The notes under the pieces: generated by a model
What the model saw: only the letters and a program-made list of their open reading frames with translations
Databases searched by the model: none
What the model was told of the DNA's origin: nothing
From: an uncultured Phycisphaera sp.
GTDB lineage: Bacteria > Planctomycetota > Phycisphaerae > Phycisphaerales > SM1A02
Direction: 5' to 3'
DNA length: 37,353 bases
Assembly (NCBI GenBank): GCA_937919685.1
Contig: CALFOM010000117.1
Location: 1 to 37,353, forward strand
Part shown: positions 16,633 through 25,000 of the stretch, piece by piece
How the letters are laid out: each line of letters opens with the position of its first letter
Position numbering within the stretch: position 1 is the stretch's first letter
Program-made: the position numbers and the translations under genes

Positions 16633-17882
16633 TCTACCATCTGGTCGAAGCATTCCAGGGACCGCTGGAGAGCACGGGTCTATTCACCGTGCTTCAGGTC
16701 TTCTTTCAAGTCGAGTTCAGGGCCTTTCTTGCGGTGCTCGTCTCTTTCGTCCTAGTACTTGCCTTCGGAAGGCCGGTCATCCACTGGCTGCTCCGCCAGA
16801 AGGTGGGCGATTCGCCGGAGTTCCACAACGCGGATCTCAACGAGCTGATGCGCTCGCGAGCCGGAACGCCCACGATGGGTGGCATTCTGATCTGCGGCTC
16901 GATCCTGATCACGATTCTTCTCCTTGCGGAATTGCGAGAACGCTACGTTCACATCGCGATCGCGGTTCTGGTCTCCTACTCGCTCCTCGGCGTTGCGGAT
17001 GACTGGCTCAAACTCACTTCCGCACGACGATCGCCCGGATCTCGCGATGGACTTCGGCCTTGGGAGAAACTGCTCTTCCAGCTCGGACTCGCCGCCATGT
17101 TCTCCTACGTCATCTTCACGCAGGCGACGATCAACTCTTCGATGAATCCTGATTCACCGATGTTTCAGGACGTCGCGCGGGTCCTCAATCTCCCGTTCCA
17201 GAAGACCTGGCAATCTCCAGTCGATGGAAACCCGTTCTCCGGAGAGGAAGAGGCGATCACCGAACTTGCCTTGAATCCCAGTGTCATCGTGCTTGGGATC
17301 GGCGCGTTCATGCTGCTTGGCACATTGTTCATCGCGGGCACCAGCAACGCGGTGAACATCTCGGATGGAATGGACGGTCTGGCCGCAGGGGTGATGGCGT
17401 TCGCTTCGATCGGATTCATGATCTTGGTGCACATTGCCGGGAGTCAGAATGAGGCTCAGTCGCTGCTCGTTCCCTATGTCGCAGGTACCAAAGATCTGAT
17501 GGTGGTCGCCGGCGCCATGACCGGGGCCTGTCTCGGATTTCTCTGGTTCAATTCAAGCCCGGCGATGGTCTTCATGGGCGATACCGGGAGTCTCGCGCTG
17601 GGTGGACTGCTCGGATTTCTCGCCGTCGCCATTCGCCAAGAGGTGCTGCTGATCCTGATCGGCGGCATCTTCTTCCTAGAACTGGGAAGCGTGGTGATGC
17701 AGGTCGGATGGTTCAAATGGACGCGGATCCGGTATGGAAAAGGACAGCGGCTTCTTCGGTGCAGTCCGATCCATCATCACTTCCATCTTGGTGGGTGGAG
17801 CGAGCAGCAGGTGGTCACTCGATTCTGGTTAATCACCGTGGTGCTGGGGATGGCCGCATTCGCACTCTTGAAACTTCGCTGA
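16629..17882 (+). CDS. mraY: Phospho-MurNAc-pentapeptide transferase (lipid I synthase)
   Basis: MraY transfers phospho-MurNAc-pentapeptide from UDP to undecaprenyl phosphate in the inner membrane, making lipid I. The protein has 417 residues against about 360 usually, with around ten hydrophobic segments. Signatures are RAGTPTMGG (78-85), the aspartate pair in VADDWLKL (124-125), NAVNISDGMDGLAAG (from 240) and MGDTGSLALGG. The HHHFHLGGW near the C-terminus belongs to the MraY histidine motif. Extra length lies in the loop at about 165-215, a polar stretch (SPVDGNPFSGEEEAITE) between two membrane segments. GTG 16629 overlaps the murF stop. No murD, ftsW or murG follows; the next gene is convergent. 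Confidence 0.96.
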   Translation: MIYHLVEAFQGPLESTGLFTVLQVFFQVEFRAFLAVLVSFVLVLAFGRPVIHWLLRQKVGDSPEFHNADLNELMRSRAGTPTMGGILICGSILITILLLAELRERYVHIAIAVLVSYSLLGVADDWLKLTSARRSPGSRDGLRPWEKLLFQLGLAAMFSYVIFTQATINSSMNPDSPMFQDVARVLNLPFQKTWQSPVDGNPFSGEEEAITELALNPSVIVLGIGAFMLLGTLFIAGTSNAVNISDGMDGLAAGVMAFASIGFMILVHIAGSQNEAQSLLVPYVAGTKDLMVVAGAMTGACLGFLWFNSSPAMVFMGDTGSLALGGLLGFLAVAIRQEVLLILIGGIFFLELGSVVMQVGWFKWTRIRYGKGQRLLRCSPIHHHFHLGGWSEQQVVTRFWLITVVLGMAAFALLKLR

Positions 17883-17902
17883 CCAAGCTCGATGGTCTTT
17901 TT

Positions 17903-17929
17903 CGGCCTGCAAGCCAGAGCGTCAGGCCG
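17903..17929. repeat. Inverted repeat between convergent mraY and pseudouridine synthase genes
   Basis: CGGCCTG (17903-17909) and CAGGCCG (17923-17929) are separated by 13 bases in the 67-base convergent gap. No run of T follows the stem on either strand, so a canonical terminator is not shown, though a bidirectional transcript end is the likely use. Confidence 0.4.
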
Positions 17930-17949
17930 TCGCGTCATTCTTCAGGCTT

Positions 17950-19179
17950 TCAGGCTTCTAGGTCGTCGGTCGGCTCGAATTCGACTCGGCATCCTCGAAC
18001 GTTCGCCACCCGTCGATGCCGGTGCTTTCGCAGAAGTGAGATCAATTCCTTCATGTCGGGCCAGAGCGGCGCCGTGAAAGATCGTCGGTCACCATCGATG
18101 GGATGATCGAATTCGAGCAGTGCCGCATGCAGGGCCTGTCGCGCGAGAAGCGGCTCGTCGGGGCGGCGATCAGGATCATCCTCACCCTTCGCGATCACCA
18201 TCCCTCGGGTCAGTTTCGAGCCGCCGTAGTAGTCGTCGCCGGCGACGGGGTGACCGAGGTAGGCCAGATGCACTCTGATCTGATGGGTTCGGCCGGTCAG
18301 CAGTTCCAGTTCGACGAGGGTGTAGCCGTCGAAGATTTCCCGGACGCGATAGATGGTCTGGGCGCTCTTGCCGAAGTCGTCGAATCGCACCGCATATCGA
18401 TCGAAGATCCGCGGGTGACGGCCGATGGGAAGGTCGACGAGATCCGTCATGGTCTTCATGGTCCCATGGACCACCGCGAGGTATCGCTTGCCGACGGTTC
18501 GGTTCTGGAACTGGTGGCCAAGCCGCCAGTGTGCGGTGTCGGACTTGGCCGCAACCATCGCTCCCGTGGTGAACCGATCGAGTCGATGGACGATGCCCGG
18601 TCGGGCGAACTCCTCGCCCACCGTGGAGAGGCTCCCCGATGACTGATTCTGGAAGCGCCAACTGAGCGCGTTCACGATCGTGCCAGACTTCATGGCTCGG
18701 GCCGGATGCACGATGATGTCGGCGTGTTTGTTGATGATGATGAGATCCGCATCCTCATACAGCACGTCGAGGTGGATCGGTTCGGGTGGAATGTGATTGG
18801 ACGGCGGTGGGGGCAGGACCGCTTCGACCACGTCTCCAAGTCGCAGACGAGTGCTTGCCTTGGGTCGCCGCCCGTTTACGGTGACCGACTCCTCGTCGAT
18901 GAGTCGTTGGAGTGCGGTGCGGCTCATGAACGGAATGCGATCGACGAGGTATCGATCGAGCCGTTTCTTCAGATCGCGAGAAAGTTCGAAGCGGACGCTC
19001 ACCGGCGCGTCGTCGTCCTCGCGTTCTTCGTGGAGTCGATTGATCGCGTCGCGATCGACCTTTCCGCCCGCATCGAAGAGTCCGTTTGCGGCGGCTGAAG
19101 AGTCCGGGTCCGAATCCGCGATCGGTGTCGGATCAAGTGGGGCCTCGGTCCCTTCATCGGGCTCGGACGGTGCATTCAC
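17950..19179 (-). CDS. RluA/RluD-family pseudouridine synthase
   Basis: This family converts specific uridines in large-subunit rRNA (or tRNA) to pseudouridine. The protein has 409 residues. The first 60 are acidic and low in complexity. An S4 RNA-binding domain follows at about 65-125 (DLKKRLDRYLVDRIPFMSRTALQ). The catalytic motif GIVHRLDRFTTG contains the active Asp201, and GRTHQIRVHLAYLGHPV marks the C-terminal part of the catalytic domain. The S4-plus-catalytic arrangement matches RluD/RluC; the target uridine cannot be predicted. The start is GTG 19179, overlapping the upstream YfgM-like stop by 4 bases. The gene converges with mraY, leaving 67 bases between them. Confidence 0.92.
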   Translation of the reverse strand: MNAPSEPDEGTEAPLDPTPIADSDPDSSAAANGLFDAGGKVDRDAINRLHEEREDDDAPVSVRFELSRDLKKRLDRYLVDRIPFMSRTALQRLIDEESVTVNGRRPKASTRLRLGDVVEAVLPPPPSNHIPPEPIHLDVLYEDADLIIINKHADIIVHPARAMKSGTIVNALSWRFQNQSSGSLSTVGEEFARPGIVHRLDRFTTGAMVAAKSDTAHWRLGHQFQNRTVGKRYLAVVHGTMKTMTDLVDLPIGRHPRIFDRYAVRFDDFGKSAQTIYRVREIFDGYTLVELELLTGRTHQIRVHLAYLGHPVAGDDYYGGSKLTRGMVIAKGEDDPDRRPDEPLLARQALHAALLEFDHPIDGDRRSFTAPLWPDMKELISLLRKHRHRRVANVRGCRVEFEPTDDLEA

Positions 19180-19985
19180 GGTGCGTCGGGAGCGTCCGAA
19201 CCGGCGGGTGCCGGAGCTTCGGCGCCCGCTTCGGTCGTCGTGGCCTCGAGATCGTCGTCAAACATCTCGAGGAGATCGTCTGCGGCCGGCACGGTGTAGG
19301 CCTCGCTCTCGACCGTGGTGGCGACGGGGATCTGTGCCTGGGTCGGGAGCTGGGAGTGCATCGCGATGCCGTCAAGATTGGCAAGACGCGCGTCGGCCTG
19401 CTCGACCATCGGTGCGTATTCCGGCGCCGCGATCCTCGCGGCTTCCTGGAGGTAGGTCCGAGCATCATCGATTCGATTTTCGCTTTCCGCGACTGCGGCT
19501 CGACCAAAGAGGGAGGCGAGGATCATCGGCTTTCCGGCGAATCCACCACGGCTTTCCGCGAGTTCGGCGGCGCGGGCGAAGAATCCGTCGGCTTCTCTGA
19601 GGCTGTCGGCCTTCTCCGCGTCGCTCAGTCGGGAACCCTCGTCCGCCGCGGTGAGGCCGGGGCGGAGTCCGGTCTTGACGGAATTCAACAGGAGGTCGCC
19701 CGCGGTCAGCATCGCGAGTTCCGCGATGGCATCGACTTCTGCGTGGGCCTCCGCAACGCCTCGGAAGGCGGCGGGACTCGTCGCGGCTGCCAGTTCGTTC
19801 CACGCGGCGTTGCGAGCCTCATCCTGCCGACGGTTCCACCAGTCCCAAGAGAGAAAGGCGCACGCGACCAAGAGCAGCATGAGCAGGTAGTTCATGCCCG
19901 ATGTCTTGAGCCATCCCACAAATTCGTGGTTGACTCGGGAATCGGTCAGATCGGTGGTCTTAACCTGCTTGAGACGATCGTCCAT
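19176..19985 (-). CDS. Membrane-anchored TPR-like protein (YfgM-like layout)
   Basis: The proposed product has 269 residues from ATG 19985, with GGAG 9 bases before the start. The longer ORF to 20168 runs through a repeat-rich intergenic region and is rejected. The N-terminus is cytoplasmic and charged, followed by one membrane helix (about 31-50, MNYLLMLLLVACAFLSWDWW). A helical region follows with TPR-like pairs (ADGFFARAAELAESRGGF, DDARTYLQEAARIAAPEYA). The tail is acidic and rich in Ala, Thr and Pro. This layout is like YfgM, an inner-membrane SecYEG-associated protein in E. coli, but sequence identity is not obvious. The stop overlaps the pseudouridine synthase start. Confidence 0.7.
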   Translation of the reverse strand: MDDRLKQVKTTDLTDSRVNHEFVGWLKTSGMNYLLMLLLVACAFLSWDWWNRRQDEARNAAWNELAAATSPAAFRGVAEAHAEVDAIAELAMLTAGDLLLNSVKTGLRPGLTAADEGSRLSDAEKADSLREADGFFARAAELAESRGGFAGKPMILASLFGRAAVAESENRIDDARTYLQEAARIAAPEYAPMVEQADARLANLDGIAMHSQLPTQAQIPVATTVESEAYTVPAADDLLEMFDDDLEATTTEAGAEAPAPAGSDAPDAP

Positions 19986-20054
19986 GACTGAAGACTCCGC
20001 GCTTTTGCTGTACCGACGAGTGTCGCCGGCTGGGCCGAACATACTAGCAGGAGC

Positions 20055-20105
20055 CCGGGGTTGATCCGGTTGGTCCGGTGGGTCAGCAGAGAGGAATGTT
20101 TGACC
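20055..20105. repeat. Intergenic repeat cluster with inverted repeat (REP-like)
   Basis: The arms ggtca (20081-20085) and tgacc (20101-20105) enclose a 15-base spacer containing aggaatgtt. Directly to the left lie degenerate 9-base units (ttgatccgg, ttggtccgg, tgggtcagc). The minus-strand reading contains GQTFLSAD, a string I associate with dispersed non-coding repeats mis-annotated as protein in planctomycete genomes; this is from memory. It may also act as a transcript end for the kinase gene that stops at 20131. Confidence 0.45.
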
Positions 20106-20130
20106 AGTCGCTCCGGGGGATCCCGAATGT

Positions 20131-21114
20131 TCAGTGGATCCGGTGCAGACCGTCCTCCAGCTGCTCAAGAGCCGCCTTGACGTAGGTCGGGACGCCCTCG
20201 GTGCGGAGGAAGGCGGGGACGCAGGCGGCCAGCAGGATCCGTCGAATATCGGCGAACCGGGGATGATCGTCTCCGATTTCCAGACCGAGCTGCCGTCTGG
20301 CGGACGCGAGCAACTTCACTGGATTCCTGCCTTTGAGACGCTCGGGGCGGGCCCAATGAAGGCGTTCGAGGTAGATGGCGTCTTCGATCCAGTGTCCGGG
20401 GCGAACTTCCGCCAGGTCGATCAGCACCACCGGAGCGGCGTCGCCTGCCTCGCGGCTCATGCCGTTGGCGAGATGAAGGTCGCCGTGAATCCAACCGACG
20501 GGGGTCCGACCACGCCAAGTCTCGACGAGCTGGTCAAGGTGCTTCGAGGCAGTCTTGAGTGCCTTCCGCCACCGGGTGACCGCCATCAGGTCACGACCTC
20601 GGGCCACCTCTCGGGATCTCTTGAGCAACGTTTGCCAGTCTTCGTGCTTGAGGGCACGATCTACGGGATGTATCGACGCCGCTCCCTGGAATCTGGCCGC
20701 CGCGAGCGTGATTCGTTCGAGATGATCATCGTGCCATCGGGCGCCGATCGGACCGTACGGAAGGTGTTCAATGATCACCCATCCCAGGTGATAATGCTCA
20801 AGCGTGTCGCCGGAGGCGAAGAGGCGAGGGACGGGTAATGGCCGCGGCGCGTCTTGGAGTCGGCGCAACCAACGGAACTCCCGTTCGCTCACCGGGATCT
20901 TGATCACGACTTCGGATTCCGTTCCATCTTCCGACGTCCAGATCGCCTGGCCGGTGGAGGCGCCACTGCGTTGCCAGTCGGTTCGGAACCAAGTGATCGG
21001 ACCGAGTTGGTCGGCGTTCACTCGGCGAAGCACTGGCGAGAGTGATTGCCCCAGGCCGGAATTCCGACGGCCATGAGCATCGTTCGGAAGGGAATCGTCC
21101 GCGCGGATGTTCAT
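20131..21114 (-). CDS. APH/choline-kinase-like phosphotransferase
   Basis: The protein has 327 residues with the aminoglycoside-phosphotransferase/protein-kinase-like fold. The small lobe contains VVIKIPVSEREF, in which Lys72 is the probable ATP-binding lysine. The hinge WVIIEHLPYG and the catalytic-loop motif WIHGDLHLANG (His210, Asp212, Asn217) follow. The metal-binding aspartate is Asp233 in VLIDLAEV, in place of the usual IDF. Members phosphorylate small molecules, lipopolysaccharide sugars or proteins; the substrate here is unknown and antibiotic resistance should not be assumed. ATG 21114 is divergent from the HAD gene, with 98 bases between them. It is followed after 145 bases by the YfgM-like gene on the same strand. 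Confidence 0.8.
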   Translation of the reverse strand: MNIRADDSLPNDAHGRRNSGLGQSLSPVLRRVNADQLGPITWFRTDWQRSGASTGQAIWTSEDGTESEVVIKIPVSEREFRWLRRLQDAPRPLPVPRLFASGDTLEHYHLGWVIIEHLPYGPIGARWHDDHLERITLAAARFQGAASIHPVDRALKHEDWQTLLKRSREVARGRDLMAVTRWRKALKTASKHLDQLVETWRGRTPVGWIHGDLHLANGMSREAGDAAPVVLIDLAEVRPGHWIEDAIYLERLHWARPERLKGRNPVKLLASARRQLGLEIGDDHPRFADIRRILLAACVPAFLRTEGVPTYVKAALEQLEDGLHRIH

Positions 21115-21212
21115 TTGGAGTTGAGCGTACCACGGGCTCGGCCGCCCCTGTCGGGAACGATCCTCTATTCTTCACAGCCTCCCTTTTTATCCCCCGAAAC
21201 AGCCCTGCCTCA

Positions 21213-22067
21213 ATGCCGACCCGACTACTTGCCATCGATCTGGACGGCACCTTGCTCACCCGTGACGGGGTGTCCAGAGTGGATCGTGAGGCCATCGAGC
21301 GGGCGCGGGCCGCGGGCATGGAGATCGTCGTGGCGACGGGGCGGGCGTGGTCGGAATCGCTCGAGGCACTGCAGGCCATCGACGCGACCGGGGTCATGAT
21401 CGCAGCCGGAGGCGCGATTCTCCACGATGCCCAGAGCGGCCGCACGCTCGAACGCAGCATCGTGCATCCGGAGGTCATTGAGTCCGTCACCCGAAGTCTG
21501 CGTCGGCATGGCCATGTGGTGCATCTGCTTCAGGATGCGCCCCGGGCGGGATGCGACTACTGGATGATCGGGAGCGACCCGGTGAGCGAAGCCACACGAT
21601 GGTGGTTCGAACGGCATGGCGTCGAGGCTCGATGGGCGGAGACCATGGACCAAGTTGAGTCCCTTGAGAACACCGTCCGGGTCGGCACGACCGCACTCGG
21701 TTCTGAACTCGCCCATATCGTCGATGAGATTCGGGAGGATCTCGGAGACCGGGTCGTGCTCCAGTCGTGGAGTGCGGTGGTCGAATCCGAGATCAGCGGC
21801 GGGAGCATCCACCTGCTCGAAGCCTTCGATCCGACCGTCGACAAATGGACGATGCTGAGCGGGCTGGCTCATCGGCGGGGCATCCCGATCGAAGCCGTCG
21901 CGGCCATCGGTGATGGACTCAACGATGTCGGGATGATCCAGGGGGCTGGCATCGGCATCGCGATGGGGGGGGCCGACCAGCGGGTGGTCGCAGTATCGAA
22001 TCGCCGCACCGGCCCACTTGGATCGGGTGTGGGGGAAGCGATCAACCGGCTCCTCGAAGAGGGATGA
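21213..22067 (+). CDS. Cof-type HAD-superfamily phosphatase
   Basis: The proposed product has 284 residues from ATG 21213. The ORF can be extended to 21042, but that part covers the divergent intergenic region and the start of the opposite gene. HAD motif I is AIDLDGTLL (nucleophile Asp9, acid Asp11), motif II the Thr of VATGRAWSE, motif III the Lys of PTVDKW, and motif IV IGDGLNDVGM. The large cap domain between motifs II and III is typical of Cof/YbjI-type enzymes, which remove phosphate from sugar phosphates, nucleotides or cofactors. The substrate cannot be predicted. The stop overlaps the start of the following 1131-residue protein as ATGA, so a shared role is possible. Confidence 0.9.
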   Translation: MPTRLLAIDLDGTLLTRDGVSRVDREAIERARAAGMEIVVATGRAWSESLEALQAIDATGVMIAAGGAILHDAQSGRTLERSIVHPEVIESVTRSLRRHGHVVHLLQDAPRAGCDYWMIGSDPVSEATRWWFERHGVEARWAETMDQVESLENTVRVGTTALGSELAHIVDEIREDLGDRVVLQSWSAVVESEISGGSIHLLEAFDPTVDKWTMLSGLAHRRGIPIEAVAAIGDGLNDVGMIQGAGIGIAMGGADQRVVAVSNRRTGPLGSGVGEAINRLLEEG

Positions 22068-25000
22068 ATCGAGTTCTTTCAGACTCCTCGTGGTTCATCC
22101 ACCAGCGGACCGCTTCAGACTTGTACAATCGCTCCGTGCTCGAAGCTTCACGACGCTCGCCGATCGTCGATGCCGAGGTATTCGGTCTCGCCGAAGGGCG
22201 CGCGCTCATGGATGCCGCGGCCGTGGTCCTGAAGGGCGGACTGGAATCGGAGATCGATGTCGCCGGACTGCTCGTGGGTGTCGGCGGGGATTTCGATCGA
22301 TTGCTCGCCGCCGCGGACGACCCCGCGATCGCCAGAGTCCTGCACCGTCATCGGTTCGCCTTTCTGGCGCGAAGAAGTCCGGAACGCCGTCTGGTCGAGG
22401 CCGGGAGACTTGCGATTCGAGGCGCGGCCCTCGCGGTGATTGACACTCGGGAGATTCCGCGAGCCGTCTCTGCAATCGGAAGAGGTGGCGACGCGGCTCG
22501 TCGCGGACTGGTGGTGATCGCGATCGACGATCCCGAGGCGGCATCCGGAACGCCCGGACGCTCCTTGTTCGCGGGATTGGACATTCCGGTTCTGGAAGTC
22601 GGAAATCTCGACGATCTCCGACTGAAGATCGAACATGCCGCAAGATTGGCGGACGCCTCCGACGGTCCCGCTGCAATCATCATTGATGCATCCCTCTTCC
22701 GAGGCGCGGCGACGATTTCGGTTCGGGCCAATCGGGTGGTCGAGACCGTCGACACCGCCGCGGCGCTTCGGCGTCGACGGAGCCCACGTTTTGCGGCCGA
22801 CCGGGATCTTGAGCGGCTTGGACGCCGTCTTGAACTCGATGTCGCGGTCGCGATGCCGAGCCCGGGCGAGCGGGAGACACTGGGAATCATCGCGACCGGG
22901 CTCGCCTCGACGTCGGTCCGGCACATACTCGAGGAGACGAGGCTCACCGGTCGAATTCCCGCGGTCCATGTTGGGTTGGTTCATCCCCTTGATCCCGCCC
23001 TGATCGAGCGGCTGCTGACGCGAACACGCAAAGTGCTGGTGGTCGAGACCCGTCCGGGACTCTTGGCCGCTCCGGTCATCGAGATCGCCGAACGACTTCG
23101 ACGACGCGGCGAGACCGTGGCACAGGTGGCCTGGCGGCAGGTGCCAGGCCCCGGGGATTCCGTCATCGAACCTGGCGATGCCGGTCGACCTTCAAGACTG
23201 ATTCACAAGCTTCGAGATCTGCTTCTGGAGATGCGACCGACGTTGGAACTCTCCGATCGAGTGAATATGGAGATCGGCGATGTCGACGAGCAACCGTCCA
23301 TTCCACCTCGTCCGGGGCAAGTCGGGAGAGGACTGCTCCAGGCGGTGCGGAGGGCCGCGGTCTCCGCGGATCGAACCCTTCGACGAATCGAGGACGACAC
23401 CACCGAGCCGATGGCCCTCGCCATCAACGGTCGTCCGCCGGCCGGATTCTCGGGTCGGGTGATCGCGGTGGAGATCGTCGAGCGGCGGCGACTTCTGGAA
23501 GAAGCGGTTCTCCTCGCTGCCGGACGGGATGTCGGACGTCCTTGGATCACCCTCATCGCGGACGAGGGCTGGAACGACGAGTTGGATGCAGCACGTCTTC
23601 TCACCGCGGCGATTCCGACCGCGGGCGAGAACCCGGCGAGGGTTCAAGTACTGGAGATTGAAGACGACGCTTCTCTACGACGAGGGATCGAGGCAGCTGC
23701 TCGCGCGACCTACCCTTCCCTGCTGGTGGTGCGAAGACGGGAGATTACTTCGGTTCTAGATCCGGACGAGATCGATCGGCTCGGGTATGCCCCGTTGGTT
23801 CGAGTCAAAACGCGGATCGATGACGCGTGCGGTGTGCGACCTTCGGGCGAACCGACGGTCGATCCTTCCCTTCCTCGTCCCGACGACGTGACCGCTCGAT
23901 ACCGATTTGAACCGATCCGGAGTCGATTCAAGAGATCCTTCGTGCTACGGGTGGGTCGATTACTTGAGATCTCGGAACTCGTTCGGCAGCGAAATCCGCT
24001 CCCCGCCATTCCTGTTCCGCCGGAGCTCGGAATCGTAGCGCCAACACCACGCCACCGGGGAAGCGGGCGATGGCGTGTTCACATCGCGGGGGTTCGCGGC
24101 ACCTCGCCAGGAGGGGCAGGGAGCCTCATCTCTCTTGCCGGTAGAAACATGGGTTTCGATGTCCGCCTGGCTCATCTACCCCAGCCACTTTCGCCGGGGA
24201 GAACTGCGTGGGCCCAAGTTCTCTTCACGCGTCCGGTGCGGGAAGACGCCGCGGATACGTTGGTCCCTTCCATTCCTCAAGGCGAGGCCGACGTTCTGAT
24301 CGGGGTCGATCCACTTGAGACGCTGCGGGCGCTGGTCTCCGACCCGATGCTTCAGATTGCCACGCCCGGAAGGACCTCGATCATCGCGAATACCGAAGCA
24401 GCAACGGAGGAAGGGGCCATTTCCGCCGATCTCACCGTGATGCTCGAGGCGGAGGCGGAACGTCGATGCGGCACGTCAGGGGACCAGGTGGAGGCGTTCT
24501 CGAAACAGGTCCTTCAACAATTCGGAAATCGTCGACTGCTCGACGTCGTCTTGGTGGGCGTCGCGTTCCAGCGTGGTCTCATTCCAGTCTCCCTCGAGGC
24601 GATCACCGACGCGGCCCAGCAACTGGAGCGGGTCGGGTTCGGGAGAAGCGGTGAGGCTTTTCGTTTCGGCCGATTGCTCGCCTCCCGACCGCTCAACCAA
24701 CGCGTGTCAAAATTGCCCGGCGTCGAGCCGATCAGTCGCCGTCGCCGCGAGATCGTCCTAGAGACGCGGCTTCATCGGGGCGCGACCTCCGCGATCTGGC
24801 TCGATGAGCGTATCGGCCGATTCCTAGAAACGGTTCCTGGATTGCTTGAGACCGAAGCCGGTCGGATTGCCTTCGACGACGCCCAGCTCGCGGTGGCCAG
24901 TCTCTTCCGACGTGGCGGAAGCTCGCTGGTCGACGAGTACCTCGCCCGTGTGGAGCGGCTCTACCTCGCTGATCGAGGCGAGACCGGACGGGAACTCACG

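Noticed and set aside
17883-17949. Intrinsic terminator between mraY and the pseudouridine synthase
   Set aside because: The inverted repeat is real, but T-runs lie on the wrong side of the stem for both directions, so only the repeat is listed.
20131-21114. Antibiotic resistance role for the APH-like kinase
   Set aside because: The fold covers many substrates, and neither the sequence nor the neighbours point to an antibiotic.
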